From: Pseudomonas duriflava
Lineage (GTDB): Bacteria > Pseudomonadota > Gammaproteobacteria > Pseudomonadales > Pseudomonadaceae
DNA length: 64,000 nt
Direction of reading: 5' to 3'
Assembly (NCBI RefSeq): GCF_007830155.1
Contig: NZ_VLKY01000008.1
Coordinates: 62,001-126,000, forward strand
The notes under the pieces were generated by a model. It was not told the origin of the DNA and searched no databases. It saw only the letters and a list, made by a program, of their open reading frames with translations. Each line of letters opens with the position of its first letter. Position 1 is the first letter of the stretch. Shown one piece after another: positions 11,202-21,660 of this stretch. The translations under genes and the position numbers were made by a program.

Positions 11202-14200
11202 TCATGTGCCTTCTGGAGCGAGGCGTTCGAACAGGGCTTCGATAATGTTGAAGCGATCCTCTGGCCGTTCCATGGGCACCTGGAACTTGAAAAGCGTCGC
11301 GCCTTCCAGACGATATTTATTGGGCTGGCTTTGAATCATTTTTACCAACACCAGCGGATCGACTTTTGTATCGGAGCCGAATTCGATACGTCCACCTTGA
11401 GGGCCAGCGTCGACTTTTTTTATACCTAGAATCTCTGCCTTGATCTTCATTAGCGTCAGGCGTACCAGATTCTTGACGGCATTAGGTAAAAGACCGAACC
11501 GGTCGATCATTTCCACTTGCAGTTCTTTCAGCGCATCTTCATCGGCTGCCGAGGCGATACGTTTGTATAGAATCAAGCGGGTATGCACATCAGGTAAATA
11601 ATCTTCGGGAATCAAGGCGGGTACCCGTAGATTAATGTCTGGGCCGCCTCCTAATGGTTGCTCGAGATTAGGTTGCTCGCCCTTGCGAATCGCCTTGACG
11701 GCCCGCTCCAGCATTTCCATATAAAGAGTAAAGCCAACGGCTTGTATCTGGCCGCTCTGACCTTCTCCCAGCAACTCACCTGCTCCGCGGATCTCCAAAT
11801 CGTGCGTGGCCAGAATAAAGCCAGCTCCCAAATCCTGCGCGCTTGCAATAGCCTCCAGGCGTTTTTCAGCGTCAGGGGTCATGGCTTTGCGCGGTGGAGT
11901 AAGCAAGTAGGCATAGGCCTGGTGATGGCTACGGCCAACTCGCCCGCGTAACTGATGAAGCTGGGCCAAGCCGAACTTGTCGGCACGTTCGATGATGATT
12001 GTATTAGCGCTAGGGACATCAATCCCGGTCTCGATGATGGTTGAAGCAACAAGTACATTAAAGCGCTTATGGTAGAAATCACTCATCACCTGCTCCAGTT
12101 CCCGCTCGCGCATTTGGCCATGGCCAATACCTATACGTGCTTCTGGTACCAGTTCGGCCAGGTCGCGTACGCATTTCTCAATGGTCTTGACCTCATTGTG
12201 CAGGTAATAGACCTGTCCGCCGCGCAGCAGCTCACGCAGCAAGGCCTCTTTAATGACAGCGTTCTGTTGTTCCATTACGAACGTGCGTACGGAAAGGCGT
12301 CTTGCAGGGGGAGTAGCGATAATAGACAGGTCACGCATACCGGCTACGGCCATGTTCAATGTCCGCGGAATCGGTGTTGCCGTCAGGGTGAGAATATCGA
12401 CTTCGCTGCGTAGTGCTTTGAGACGTTCCTTCTGGCGCACGCCGAAACGATGCTCCTCGTCGATGATGACCAAGCCCAGGCTCTTGAACTTGACATCATC
12501 CTGCAACAGCTTGTGCGTCCCGATGATAATGTCGATCTTGCCATCCGCCAGCTCTTGTGCAGCTGCGTCGATTTCCTTGGCTGACTTGAAGCGGGACATG
12601 ACTTCTACACGCACAGGCCAGTCAGCGAAACGGTCTCGGAAGCTATTGTAGTGTTGCTGGGCAAGCAATGTTGTAGGCACAAGAACGGCTACCTGTTTGC
12701 CGCTGTGCACCGCTACGAAGGCTGCACGCATCGCGACTTCGGTCTTGCCGAAGCCGACGTCGCCACATACCAGGCGGTCCATGGGCTTGCCTGTGAGCAT
12801 GTCCTTGATGACCGCATCGATAGCTGCTTGCTGGTCGGGTGTTTCCTCGAATGGAAAGCCCGCTGCGAACGTTTCGTAATCGAGCTTGGGGTCATTGAAG
12901 GCAAAGCCTTCCCGTGCCGCTCGACGTGCGTAGATATCCAGCAGTTCGGCAGCTACATCACGCACCTGCTCAGCCGCTTTGCGCTTAGCCTTCTGCCAGG
13001 CTTCTGAGCCTAGTTTATGCAGCGGTGCCAGAGCATCATCCGTACCGGAATATCGTGCGATCAGGTGTAAGTTAGCTACCGGAACATAGAGTTTGGCTTC
13101 ATCAGCGTATTCGAGTAGCAGAAACTCCTGAGCCTGTCCTTCAAGCTCTAGCGTCACCAGCCCCATATAACGACCAACTCCATGATCGATATGTACGACC
13201 GGAGCACCTTCACGTAGCTCGGTCAGGTTCTTGATGACGTTATCGCCGTGTTCGCTTCTTTTCTCGCGACGTCGGCGCTGCATGATCCGTTGGCCGAACA
13301 GAGGGCTTTCGGCAATCAGCGCAACGGCTGGATTTTCAAGCAGCAAGCCTTCATCCAACGGGGCGATGGTAATGCTGAAGCGCTCGTTGCTGGTATAGAA
13401 GTCTTCCCAGCTCTCGACCGTATCAGGGCGTAGGTTGATGCGCGCCAAGAGTTCTAGCAGAACCTCACGGCGTCCTGCCGATTCGGCTGTGAATAAGACG
13501 CGTCCATTAAAGTCGGTGAGAAACTGCTGAAGTGCAGCCAGTGGTTGATTGGCTTTGGCTTCAATTGCCAGGTCGGGTAGGGGGCGAGCCGAAAAGCGTT
13601 CGCGGCCTACGCCAGACTCAATGTCTTCATGGCTAATGGTAATCCGTGGCCATTGCTTTAGACGGGCAAAGCATTCCTCTACCGGAACAAATACTTCAGC
13701 AGGAGGGAGTAAAGGACGCTCAGGGTCGACCCGGCGATCTTCATAGCGGGTGCGTACATCGGTCCAGAAATACTCTGACGCTTGCTCAATACCGGGCAGT
13801 GAAAAGACCTGCGCATTCTGTGGCAAGTAGTCGAAAAGAGTCGAAGTCTCGTCAAAGAACAAGGGCAGATAGTATTCGATACCTGCGGGTGTTAAGCCGC
13901 TGGTAAGATCCTGATAAAGGGGGCTGCGGCGATAATCAACATCGAAACGCTCACGGAAGCGTGCTCGAAAACCGCTTACTGCTTCTTTGTGCAACGGAAA
14001 TTCACGTGCCGGGAGAAGGCGGATCGACTCGACCTTATCAATGGAGCGCTGGGTTTCCGGATCGAAGGTGCGTAGGGTTTCGATTTCGTTATCAAACAGA
14101 TCGATTCGATAAGGCAGGCTGCTGCCCATCGGAAACAGGTCGATCAAAGCTCCTCGTATAGTGAATTCGCCACGTTCGTAAACGGTATCAACATAGCGGT

Positions 14201-14651
14201 AGCCCGCCGCCTCCAGGCGTGCCCGCATGGCCTCTACATCCAGGCTTTGCCCAACGTCCAGGACCAGGCTGCTGCCGAGGAGGAAACGCGTGGGTGCCAT
14301 ACGATGTAGGGCAGTAGCGATGGGGACTACCAAAATACCGTGGTTGAGCTCTGGCAGGCGATAAAGCGTAGCTACACGTTGAGAGATAATGTCCTGGTGT
14401 GGCGAAAAGACATCATAGGGTAACGTCTCCCAATCGGGAAAATGCAAGACTGGAAGGTTAGGTGCAAAGAAGCGCAGTTCCTGTTCGAGTCGTTCGGCAC
14501 CTTGGCTATCAGGCGTTAATAATACGGTGAAGCGTTGGCTCGCAGCACTTGCGGCCTCGGCAATAGCTAGACTTAGCGCGGCCCCGGGAAGATTTCCCCA
14601 GTGTTGGCGTCCAGCGGTATCGGGAGTTGATGGAGTACGCAAAACGGGCAC
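11202..14651 (-). CDS. mfd: Transcription-repair coupling factor Mfd
   Basis: Large ATP-dependent translocase (1149 residues, normal length) that removes RNA polymerase stalled at lesions and recruits UvrA. The N-terminal third is the UvrB-like module (TVLLTPDSQGAERLEQEL; YDVFSPHQDI). The RNA-polymerase interaction domain follows near residues 470-550. The helicase core carries Walker A GDVGFGKT at residues 630-637, DEEHRFG, TATPIPRTL and the GRVGRSHHQAYAYLL motif VI region. The TRCF domain closes the C-terminus (LPDVHTRLILYKRIASA). It is convergent with the phosphorylase gene and divergent from the dehydrogenase gene. Confidence 0.98.
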   Translation of the reverse strand: MPVLRTPSTPDTAGRQHWGNLPGAALSLAIAEAASAASQRFTVLLTPDSQGAERLEQELRFFAPNLPVLHFPDWETLPYDVFSPHQDIISQRVATLYRLPELNHGILVVPIATALHRMAPTRFLLGSSLVLDVGQSLDVEAMRARLEAAGYRYVDTVYERGEFTIRGALIDLFPMGSSLPYRIDLFDNEIETLRTFDPETQRSIDKVESIRLLPAREFPLHKEAVSGFRARFRERFDVDYRRSPLYQDLTSGLTPAGIEYYLPLFFDETSTLFDYLPQNAQVFSLPGIEQASEYFWTDVRTRYEDRRVDPERPLLPPAEVFVPVEECFARLKQWPRITISHEDIESGVGRERFSARPLPDLAIEAKANQPLAALQQFLTDFNGRVLFTAESAGRREVLLELLARINLRPDTVESWEDFYTSNERFSITIAPLDEGLLLENPAVALIAESPLFGQRIMQRRRREKRSEHGDNVIKNLTELREGAPVVHIDHGVGRYMGLVTLELEGQAQEFLLLEYADEAKLYVPVANLHLIARYSGTDDALAPLHKLGSEAWQKAKRKAAEQVRDVAAELLDIYARRAAREGFAFNDPKLDYETFAAGFPFEETPDQQAAIDAVIKDMLTGKPMDRLVCGDVGFGKTEVAMRAAFVAVHSGKQVAVLVPTTLLAQQHYNSFRDRFADWPVRVEVMSRFKSAKEIDAAAQELADGKIDIIIGTHKLLQDDVKFKSLGLVIIDEEHRFGVRQKERLKALRSEVDILTLTATPIPRTLNMAVAGMRDLSIIATPPARRLSVRTFVMEQQNAVIKEALLRELLRGGQVYYLHNEVKTIEKCVRDLAELVPEARIGIGHGQMRERELEQVMSDFYHKRFNVLVASTIIETGIDVPSANTIIIERADKFGLAQLHQLRGRVGRSHHQAYAYLLTPPRKAMTPDAEKRLEAIASAQDLGAGFILATHDLEIRGAGELLGEGQSGQIQAVGFTLYMEMLERAVKAIRKGEQPNLEQPLGGGPDINLRVPALIPEDYLPDVHTRLILYKRIASAADEDALKELQVEMIDRFGLLPNAVKNLVRLTLMKIKAEILGIKKVDAGPQGGRIEFGSDTKVDPLVLVKMIQSQPNKYRLEGATLFKFQVPMERPEDRFNIIEALFERLAPEGT

Positions 14652-14806
14652 GCGGGTAAGGCTCCGTTAAAAAAATATCTGAGTAGGGATTGTAACGATC
14701 AGTGTGTCTCGCTGTCAGTGCAACGACGCGCGAAGATTGCCCGTTTAGGCAGGTGCGGTCATAATGTAGTTCCTTTTTTCAGCTCCTACATATGGAAGGT
14801 ATCACC

Positions 14807-16252
14807 GTGAGTCAGAAGCCCGACCAGTGTCTTGGTGAATGGATCGATCGAGAGGCAATTGCTGAGGCTATGATTCCTCTGATCGGTCAGCTCTATCGTA
14901 ATAATAATGTTGTGACCTCCATTTATGGACGTGGTTTGGTTAATCGTTCCGTGATCGCCATTCTCAAGGCGCATCGCTTTGCCCGTCAGATCGATGATGT
15001 CGAACTGTCTGTGCACGATACCTACCCGTTGCTGAAAGCGCTGTTGGAGCTTGAATTGGGCGCTGCCTCTATTGATTTGGCGCGTCTGAGCTTGAAGTTC
15101 AAGCAGGCTGCTGCAGGGCGTGATCTAAAAGACTTCCTTCGGGAAGAGCTGGCTACCGTTGTAGGCAAACAAGGCACCGAAAAACGTAAGGGCACGGATG
15201 TTGTCCTCTATGGGTTCGGCCGTATTGGCCGTTTGCTGGCCCGGATCATGATAGAACACTCGGGCGGCGGCGATGGCTTGCGCTTGCGCGCTATCGTTGT
15301 GCGTAAGGGGGCTGAGAACGATCTGATCAAGCGCGCAAGTCTACTGCGCCGTGACTCCGTTCATGGTTCTTTCGACGGTACGATTACTGTAGACGAGGCC
15401 AACAACACTATTTGTGCCAACGGTACCTTGATTCAAGTGATCTACTCTAACGATCCGACTACGGTGGATTACACCCAGTACGGTATTAAAGATGCGATTA
15501 TCGTAGACAATACAGGCAAGTGGCGTGATGCTGAAGGTTTAAGTCAGCACCTAAAATGCCCAGGTGCAGCGCGTGTCGTCCTAACCGCCCCAGGTAAAGG
15601 CTCGCTCAAAAACATCGTGCACGGCATCAATCACAACACGATTACAGCTGAAGATACTATCGTTACCGCAGCGTCCTGCACGACCAATGCTATTGTACCG
15701 GTCTTGAAAGCTGTCAATGACAAGTACGGTATCGTCAACGGCCATGTTGAGACAGTTCATTCATTTACCAATGACCAGAACCTGATCGACAACTTCCACA
15801 AAGGCGACCGGCGTGGTCGTAGCGCTCCACTGAATATGGTGATTACCGAAACTGGTGCGGCCAAAGCAGTTGCCAAAGCGCTTCCGGAGTTGGCTGGCAA
15901 GCTGACCGGTAACGCGATCCGGGTTCCAACGCCCAACGTCTCCATGGCTATTCTTAACCTAAATTTGGAAAAGGGTACGACCAAGGATGAGATCAATGAC
16001 TATCTGCGTCGTATGGCCCTGCATTCAGATCTTCATAAGCAGATCGATTTCGTATATTCGCCGGAAGTGGTGTCTAGTGACTTTGTCGGCTCGCGCCATG
16101 CAGGAGTGGTCGATGCTGGCGCTACGATTTGTAGCGATAATCGTGTCGTTCTGTATGTCTGGTACGATAACGAATTCGGGTACAGCTGCCAGGTAGTACG
16201 TGTTCTGGAGGAGATGGCGGGTGTCAATCCGCCGGCCTTCCCAGCCGTTTAA
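14807..16252 (+). CDS. Glyceraldehyde-3-phosphate dehydrogenase, N-terminally extended type
   Basis: Glyceraldehyde-3-phosphate dehydrogenase of the long Pseudomonas type (PA3001-like). The first 125 or so residues are an extra helical domain; the Rossmann domain then begins at VVLYGFGRIGRLLAR. The catalytic cysteine is Cys291 in AASCTTNAIVP, and the substrate loop NFHKGDRRGRSAPLNM and C-terminal WYDNEFGYS are intact. I use GTG at 14807 (481 residues) because GGAAGG ends 7 bases before it; an ATG at 14792 gives five more residues but has no ribosome-binding site. In pseudomonads this type is associated with the gluconeogenic direction. Transcribed alone, with a terminator just after it. Confidence 0.92.
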   Translation: MSQKPDQCLGEWIDREAIAEAMIPLIGQLYRNNNVVTSIYGRGLVNRSVIAILKAHRFARQIDDVELSVHDTYPLLKALLELELGAASIDLARLSLKFKQAAAGRDLKDFLREELATVVGKQGTEKRKGTDVVLYGFGRIGRLLARIMIEHSGGGDGLRLRAIVVRKGAENDLIKRASLLRRDSVHGSFDGTITVDEANNTICANGTLIQVIYSNDPTTVDYTQYGIKDAIIVDNTGKWRDAEGLSQHLKCPGAARVVLTAPGKGSLKNIVHGINHNTITAEDTIVTAASCTTNAIVPVLKAVNDKYGIVNGHVETVHSFTNDQNLIDNFHKGDRRGRSAPLNMVITETGAAKAVAKALPELAGKLTGNAIRVPTPNVSMAILNLNLEKGTTKDEINDYLRRMALHSDLHKQIDFVYSPEVVSSDFVGSRHAGVVDAGATICSDNRVVLYVWYDNEFGYSCQVVRVLEEMAGVNPPAFPAV

Positions 16253-16263
16253 ACTATCTGAAT

Positions 16264-16291
16264 AAAAATGGGAGCCTAGGCTCCCATTTTT
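16264..16291. terminator. Intrinsic terminator after the dehydrogenase gene
   Basis: A perfect 28-base palindrome (arms AAAAATGGGAGCCT and its complement) ends in TTTTTATTT. It begins 11 bases after the dehydrogenase stop; its A-run and T-run would also make it work on the reverse strand. Confidence 0.88.
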
Positions 16292-16454
16292 ATTTGTTGC
16301 CACGGAATGAAAAGATTTTCTGGTGTGACGAAAGGTCGCGGCAAGTAGATAGGTGTACTCTATATAAGATCATCGCTTTCAATAGTTTATCCCGAATGAG
16401 CGATGATCATTCGACGCTTATGCGGCGATCGGTCCGTTTTCTTGAGGAGTAACC

Positions 16455-17849
16455 ATGGCTGTCTATAACTATGACGTAGTGGTGCTGGGCTCGGGCCCGG
16501 CAGGCGAGGGGGCTGCAATCAATGCAGCCAAGCACGGCCGTAAGGTCGCGGTCGTGGATAATCGCCAGGTTATCGGGGGTAACTGCATCCACCTCGGTAC
16601 CATTCCGTCAAAGGCGCTGCGTAACTCGGTCAAGCAGATTATTCATTTCAATAACAACCCGATGTTCCGCACCATAGGAGAGCCACGCTGGTTCTCTTTT
16701 CCCGATGTATTGAAAAGCGCTGAGCGTGTTATTGGGAAGCAGGTCAACTCGCATACATCCTATTTTGCACGTAATCGGGTCGACGTTTACTTCGGTACGG
16801 CCAGTTTCGTCGACGAGCACACCATTCACGTCGTGAATCCCAATGGGGGAACCGAGCGATTGGTTGGTAAGCAAATAGTGATTGCAACGGGGTCGCGTCC
16901 ATACCGTCCTAACGATGTCGATTTCACTCATCCGCGGGTTTATGACAGCGATACGATTCTAACCTTAAGCCACACCCCGCGCCGATTGATCATTTATGGT
17001 GCAGGTGTGATTGGTTGTGAGTATGCGTCTATCTTTAGTGGATTAGGCGTTTTGGTCGACCTGATCGATACCCGTGACCAACTGTTGAGCTTCTTGGACG
17101 ACGAAATCTCAGATGCCTTGAGCTATCACCTACGTACCAATAACGTTTTGATTCGCCATAACGAAGAATATGAGCGGATTGAAGGAATGGAGCATGGTGT
17201 CGTCTTGCATTTGAAGTCTGGCAAGAAATTACGAGCCGACGCGCTGCTCTGGTGTAATGGCCGTACCGGTAATACTGACCAGTTGGCCTTGGAGAACGTA
17301 GGCATTGAGGTCAATAGTCGTGGCCAGATTACGGTAGATGAAAACTACCGAACCGCCTGTTCAAACATTCTGGCTGCTGGAGATGTAATTGGCTGGCCAA
17401 GTCTGGCTAGTGCTGCTTTTGACCAAGGGCGTTCTGCTGCCGGTAATCTGATTGGCGATGACTCTGCTCGCTATGTGGACGATATCCCAACAGGAATTTA
17501 TACCATTCCGGAGATTAGCTCGCTTGGCAAGAACGAGCGTGACTTGACTCAGGCTAGGATACCTTATGAGGTAGGCAAGGCGTTCTTCAAGAGTATGGCG
17601 CGGGCACAGATTTCAGGCGAGCCGGTGGGGATGCTTAAAATTTTGTTCCACCGAGAAACGCTGGAAGTATTGGGAGTGCACTGTTTTGGTGACCAAGCTT
17701 CGGAAATCTTGCACATTGGCCAAGCCATTATGAATCAGAAAGGCGAAGCTAATAACATTAAATACTTCATCAATACCACGTTTAACTATCCCACTATGGC
17801 AGAAGCCTATCGCGTTGCTGCTTTCGATGGGCTGAACCGGTTGTTCTAA
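16455..17849 (+). CDS. sthA: Soluble pyridine nucleotide transhydrogenase
   Basis: FAD-dependent, energy-independent transhydrogenase that converts NADPH plus NAD+ to NADH plus NADP+ (464 residues, the usual length). The FAD motif [10 protein letters not shown] is at residues 12-21. The NAD(P) motif is [14 protein letters not shown]. The redox-disulfide position reads [10 protein letters not shown], with one of the two disulfide cysteines replaced by Thr; this is normal for SthA and separates it from lipoamide dehydrogenase and glutathione reductase. It has a GAGGAG site before the ATG and is a single-gene unit convergent with the phosphodiesterase gene. Confidence 0.97.
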   Translation: MAVYNYDVVVLGSGPAGEGAAINAAKHGRKVAVVDNRQVIGGNCIHLGTIPSKALRNSVKQIIHFNNNPMFRTIGEPRWFSFPDVLKSAERVIGKQVNSHTSYFARNRVDVYFGTASFVDEHTIHVVNPNGGTERLVGKQIVIATGSRPYRPNDVDFTHPRVYDSDTILTLSHTPRRLIIYGAGVIGCEYASIFSGLGVLVDLIDTRDQLLSFLDDEISDALSYHLRTNNVLIRHNEEYERIEGMEHGVVLHLKSGKKLRADALLWCNGRTGNTDQLALENVGIEVNSRGQITVDENYRTACSNILAAGDVIGWPSLASAAFDQGRSAAGNLIGDDSARYVDDIPTGIYTIPEISSLGKNERDLTQARIPYEVGKAFFKSMARAQISGEPVGMLKILFHRETLEVLGVHCFGDQASEILHIGQAIMNQKGEANNIKYFINTTFNYPTMAEAYRVAAFDGLNRLF

Positions 17850-17868
17850 CCGTTCAGCTCACCGGTCA

Positions 17869-18591
17869 TCATTGATTATGCAAAGTATCCATGGCTAAGC
17901 CTGGAAAGTCCGTAATCAAACTATCTGCACCAAAATCAGCGAGTCGGCGCATTAAAGCCGGCTCGTTGACCGTCCAGACCGATACATGCAGCCCTTGGCG
18001 CTGCGCCTTGAGTAAGCGCTCCGGTGTACACAAGGTCCAGTTAAGAGCCAGTAGGTTGCAGCCGTAGTTGGCTGCAACTTTGAGTGGGTCAAGCCAGGCG
18101 TATTCTGCCACTAGACCGCGTGAAAGATGGGGAGTATCGCGCTGGAGGGCACGAAGGACTTCTCGCGAGCTGGATGTAACCGTAATGCGATCAACTAAGT
18201 TGAAGCGTTGGGTCAACTCATTAATTGCTTTGACTATCCTCGCGGATCGAACACGTGAGGCGCTTTTGACCTCTAGCTGCCAGTGTTCGAAGTCGCATTG
18301 TTCGAACAGCTGAGATAGAAGAGGAATCGGGCAGGGGTGCGGCCATGATGGGTTACTTAGGCGGGCATCGTACTGCGTAAGGGTCTGAGCAGGCAGCTCA
18401 GCTACTTTGCCACGCCGGCCAGTAGTGCGTTTTAGCGTAGGATCATGAATGACTATTAGCTCTCCATCACTTGAAAGATGGAGGTCCAGTTCGCAGCGTT
18501 TAACACCGTCCTTTAAACATTGTTCGAAACTGACCAGTGTATTTTCCGGCGCTTCGCCTCTGGCGCCGCGGTGACCATAGATAAGGGTCAT
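17869..18591 (-). CDS. Glycerophosphodiester phosphodiesterase
   Basis: GDPD-family TIM-barrel phosphodiesterase (240 residues) that hydrolyses glycerophosphodiesters to glycerol 3-phosphate and an alcohol. The family signature is complete: YGHRGARGEAPENT at residues 5-18 (catalytic HR and metal-binding E), CELDLHLSSDGELIVIHDPTLKRTT (second metal and catalytic His), and the C-terminal VSVWTVNEP and DSLITDFPG. There is no signal peptide, so it is the cytoplasmic UgpQ-like form rather than periplasmic GlpQ. Its start overlaps the stop of the upstream gene by four bases, so it is the third gene of a PilZ/hypothetical/GDPD operon. Confidence 0.92.
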   Translation of the reverse strand: MTLIYGHRGARGEAPENTLVSFEQCLKDGVKRCELDLHLSSDGELIVIHDPTLKRTTGRRGKVAELPAQTLTQYDARLSNPSWPHPCPIPLLSQLFEQCDFEHWQLEVKSASRVRSARIVKAINELTQRFNLVDRITVTSSSREVLRALQRDTPHLSRGLVAEYAWLDPLKVAANYGCNLLALNWTLCTPERLLKAQRQGLHVSVWTVNEPALMRRLADFGADSLITDFPGLAMDTLHNQ

Positions 18592-18887
18592 GGAGTGTCT
18601 CTGCGTATAGAGGAGTGATGGTCGCGTACTGAATTAATGACGTGTTTGTTTTCGAAATAAACACTGAATGTTCGATAATCCCAGCGTGTAATAGGTGGGT
18701 TACCAACGGCAGGGTGTTCTTCGTCAGGCAGCCCAAAGCGCTCTAGCACGGCGCTCTGACTTTCACCGGGGCGAGGCAAGACGATGCGTTGGTCGCCTTG
18801 TTGACTAATAGGAATGCTAATTGTTTCAGCCATTATCGTGGCGATGGGCATCGCTGCCATGAACACGATGATTTGAGTGAGCTTCAT
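18588..18887 (-). CDS. Small exported protein, unknown function
   Basis: A protein of 99 residues with a clear Sec signal peptide (hydrophobic core at residues 5-20; likely cleavage after ATIMA, before ETISIP). There is no lipobox cysteine, so it is probably soluble periplasmic. The body has the pattern VLERFGLPDEEHPAVGNPPITRWDYRTFSVYFENKHVI, which recalls the short alpha/beta domain of SmpA/BamE-like proteins, but the similarity is only by eye. It starts 3 bases after the PilZ gene stop and overlaps the phosphodiesterase start by four bases. Not recognised by name. Confidence 0.75.
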   Translation of the reverse strand: MKLTQIIVFMAAMPIATIMAETISIPISQQGDQRIVLPRPGESQSAVLERFGLPDEEHPAVGNPPITRWDYRTFSVYFENKHVINSVRDHHSSIRRDTP

Positions 18888-18890
18888 GGA

Positions 18891-19463
18891 TCAGAGCTCT
18901 CCAGGCTGTGCTCTGAGCGTACGCCGATCATGGGCTTGTTTTTTGATGATATGGCGAGCCAGAAGTTGACGCTGGGAGTCACTGATATCAGGAAAGCGAG
19001 TGCCAATCTCATATTTACCTTTAGTGCTTTCTTGGCAGTGAATCACTTCAGCCGTGAGTTGCAGGCCCAGCCCTTGAGGCATAAGAATCATACGTAATCC
19101 CAGCAGGCTACCTAGGGGAAAGGACGTCTGATGGGTAAAGCTAAGGCCTCCCTCCGATAGTACGACGGTTTGAGCCTCTCCTATTTCATGCGTCAAATTC
19201 CAGGTCAAAGCCTGGCCTAGCAAATCAAGCCGCTTGCTGAATAGTTTGAGGCAGGCTGCAACGGGACGATCACGCTCGTTTAGATTACGCAGCAGGTGCT
19301 GCGATTCAAATTCGAGCAGATGCATTTCGCTCAACAAGTCGAACAAAGGCGAGGCATTAGGTACTGCATCAGATGCAGATCCATCCAGCAGGGTGATTTC
19401 CAGTGCGATGGAGTCAGTGATGCGATAGTATTCGCGGCGTTCATCCGCGTCAGAGGTGGTCAT
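18891..19463 (-). CDS. PilZ domain-containing protein
   Basis: Protein of 190 residues with a PilZ-like arrangement: an N-terminal basic motif E-R-R-E-Y-Y-R at residues 8-14 (the RxxxR c-di-GMP contact) and a later L-S-E-G-G-L-S-F segment equivalent to the D/NxSxxG motif, followed by PLGSLLGLRMILMPQG and HCQE. It may therefore bind cyclic di-GMP, although the second motif has Glu where Asp or Asn is commonest. It is the first gene of the operon running to the phosphodiesterase. No output domain is present. The neighbourhood (PA2989-like position next to lolC) is conserved in pseudomonads. Confidence 0.82.
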   Translation of the reverse strand: MTTSDADERREYYRITDSIALEITLLDGSASDAVPNASPLFDLLSEMHLLEFESQHLLRNLNERDRPVAACLKLFSKRLDLLGQALTWNLTHEIGEAQTVVLSEGGLSFTHQTSFPLGSLLGLRMILMPQGLGLQLTAEVIHCQESTKGKYEIGTRFPDISDSQRQLLARHIIKKQAHDRRTLRAQPGEL

Positions 19464-19696
19464 GATAAACCCACAGCGATGATCGAAAGGCTGAGTGTAA
19501 TCCTTGCTTGCAAGGCCTTGCTAGGCGTACATGAGCGCAATGCGAAGGCGATGTATGCAGTGTGGGTCCTCGGTCAGGGTGTACAACATACAGACGTGCG
19601 TCCATTACTCAGGTACACACGCTCCCAAAAGAGCTGGTCTGACCTTGATAAATATCACGCGACTCGTCTACGTCTCATTCCTGCTTAAGTCTGGAT

Positions 19697-20947
19697 ATGT
19701 TTAGACCATTTCCTATTTATATCGGTATGCGCTATGTGCGTGCCAAGCGACGAAACCATTTCGTATCGTTCATTTCGCTAACTTCCATGATTGGGCTGGC
19801 TTTAGGCGTCTTGGTCATGATCGTCGTACTTTCTGTTATGAATGGCTTCGATCATGAAATGCGGACCCGAGTTCTGGGTATGGTGCCGCATGCTACTGTT
19901 GAGTCTTATCAGCCTATAGACGATTGGCACGCTGTGGCTGATCGAGCCATGAAAAATCCTCATGTGACAGCTACAGCGCCTTTTACTCAACTGCAGGGGA
20001 TGTTGATTCAGGAAAAAGCAGTACAAACCGTTCTGCTGAATGCTATTGATCCGGTTGAAGAGCGCAAAGTCTCGATTATTGGTGACTTTATGCGCGAAGG
20101 TAACCTTAATGCGCTAAAGCCAGGTCAGTTTGGCGTCATCATCGGAACGCTGGCTGCTGAAAAGCTCGGGGTCAAAATAGGTGACAAGGTAACCTACATC
20201 GCTCCTGAAGTAGCCGTCACACCAGCTGGCATGTTTCCACGCATGAAGCGGTTTACTGTTGTTGGTATTTTCAGTGTAGGAGCAGGAGAGTTGGACGGTT
20301 CAGTCGGACTCATCCATGTAGAGGATGCCGCACGTTTGCAACGGTGGCAGCCTAATCAGGTGCAGGGGGTCCGTTTGAAATTGGATGATCTCTTCCAGGC
20401 GCCTCAGGTAGCTTGGGAAATCGTCCAGACCCTTTCTGGCAATGATTACTATGCACGAGACTGGACCCGTAGCCATGGCAATCTTTATCAAGCCATAGGA
20501 ATGGAAAAAACCATGATCGGTCTGCTGCTTTTGCTGATTGTGGCCGTAGCGGCTTTTAATATTATTTCAACACTGGTAATGGTCGTTACCGATAAGACTT
20601 CTGACATTGCCATTCTGCGTACGCTGGGTGCAACGCCCTGGCAGATCATGTGGATCTTTATGGTTCAAGGCACTGTTATTGGTGTGATCGGAACGTTATT
20701 GGGATGTGTATTAGGGATCGTTGCTGCGCTTAATATCAGTGGTCTTATCGCTTGGTTCGAGCAGGCGACCGGGCATCATTTTCTTAATGCACAAGTGTAT
20801 TTCATCAGCTACCTGCCCTCACAACTTCAGATCCATGATGTGATTCTGGTCTGTGGCGCCTCGTTGCTGCTGAGTTTCCTGGCTACCTTGTATCCATCCT
20901 GGAGTGCGGCTCGCACCCAGCCTGCCGAGGCGTTGCGTTATGAATGA
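19697..20947 (+). CDS. lolC: Lipoprotein-releasing ABC transporter permease LolC
   Basis: Inner-membrane permease (416 residues) of the LolCDE complex that extracts outer-membrane lipoproteins from the inner membrane and hands them to LolA. It has one N-terminal transmembrane helix (about residues 26-46, after the [15 protein letters not shown] signature), a large periplasmic domain, and three C-terminal helices (from [18 protein letters not shown]). The FtsX-like segment [15 protein letters not shown] is present. The lolD ATG overlaps its stop codon region by 8 bases. The gap of 233 bases upstream holds no gene that I can support. Confidence 0.95.
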   Translation: MFRPFPIYIGMRYVRAKRRNHFVSFISLTSMIGLALGVLVMIVVLSVMNGFDHEMRTRVLGMVPHATVESYQPIDDWHAVADRAMKNPHVTATAPFTQLQGMLIQEKAVQTVLLNAIDPVEERKVSIIGDFMREGNLNALKPGQFGVIIGTLAAEKLGVKIGDKVTYIAPEVAVTPAGMFPRMKRFTVVGIFSVGAGELDGSVGLIHVEDAARLQRWQPNQVQGVRLKLDDLFQAPQVAWEIVQTLSGNDYYARDWTRSHGNLYQAIGMEKTMIGLLLLLIVAVAAFNIISTLVMVVTDKTSDIAILRTLGATPWQIMWIFMVQGTVIGVIGTLLGCVLGIVAALNISGLIAWFEQATGHHFLNAQVYFISYLPSQLQIHDVILVCGASLLLSFLATLYPSWSAARTQPAEALRYE

Positions 20948-21623
20948 ACAATCCGTCCTGCGCTGCCTGAATTTAGGTAAGCGCTACGAAGAGGGTCCGC
21001 AGACAGTGGAAGTGCTCAAAAATGTAGAGCTCGATCTGCGTCCTGGCGAGCGAGTATCGATCGTAGGCAGCTCTGGATCGGGCAAGACCACGTTACTGAA
21101 TTTGTTAGGTGGGCTCGATACGCCTAGCGAAGGCAGTGTCTGGCTGGCCGGTGAGGAATTATCAGCCCTGAATGAGCGGGCTCGAGGCCTTCTACGCAAC
21201 CGCGCAATGGGGTTCGTCTATCAATTCCATCATCTGCTTCCAGAGTTCACAGCTTTGGAAAACGTGTGCATGCCTCTTTTAATTGGGAAAATGGCCATTC
21301 CCGAGGCACGGCGTCGCGCTACGACATTGTTAGAGCGGGTAGGGCTAGGCCATCGCTTGCATCATAAGCCTGCTGAGTTATCAGGCGGTGAACGGCAACG
21401 GGTGGCTATTGCACGGGCGTTGGTAAACGAGCCGAAGCTAGTGTTGTTGGATGAGCCTACAGGCAACCTGGACCAGCATACGGCGCATGGTATCCAACAG
21501 TTAATGTTAGAGCTGTCCACATCGCTACGTACGGCTTTCTTGGTTGTCACGCACGATCCTGCGTTAGCTGGGCAGATGGATCGTACGCTGCGCCTGGAAG
21601 AAGGACACCTAGTTCCGGCTTAG
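20940..21623 (+). CDS. lolD: Lipoprotein-releasing ABC transporter ATPase LolD
   Basis: ATP-binding subunit (227 residues) that powers LolCDE. Walker A is GSSGSGKTT (about residues 39-47), the Q-loop is [16 protein letters not shown], the ABC signature is [15 protein letters not shown], Walker B is LVLLDEPTG, and the H-loop is VTHDPALA. The ATG at 20940 is inside the last codons of lolC, giving tight translational coupling; a start further upstream would only add residues translated from lolC sequence in another frame. lolE follows after 37 bases. Confidence 0.97.
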   Translation: MNEQSVLRCLNLGKRYEEGPQTVEVLKNVELDLRPGERVSIVGSSGSGKTTLLNLLGGLDTPSEGSVWLAGEELSALNERARGLLRNRAMGFVYQFHHLLPEFTALENVCMPLLIGKMAIPEARRRATTLLERVGLGHRLHHKPAELSGGERQRVAIARALVNEPKLVLLDEPTGNLDQHTAHGIQQLMLELSTSLRTAFLVVTHDPALAGQMDRTLRLEEGHLVPA

Positions 21624-21660
21624 TCGGACGTTTTCATTTTACCGAGCGGTATCGGGCGTT

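Noticed and set aside
16585-16620. SthA missing one cysteine of the redox disulfide
   Set aside because: This is the family's normal state, because soluble transhydrogenase does not use the disulfide.
19464-19696. Open frame crossing the gap before lolC (about 130 codons from 19296)
   Set aside because: It overlaps the PilZ gene on the opposite strand, and its sequence resembles no protein I recognise.
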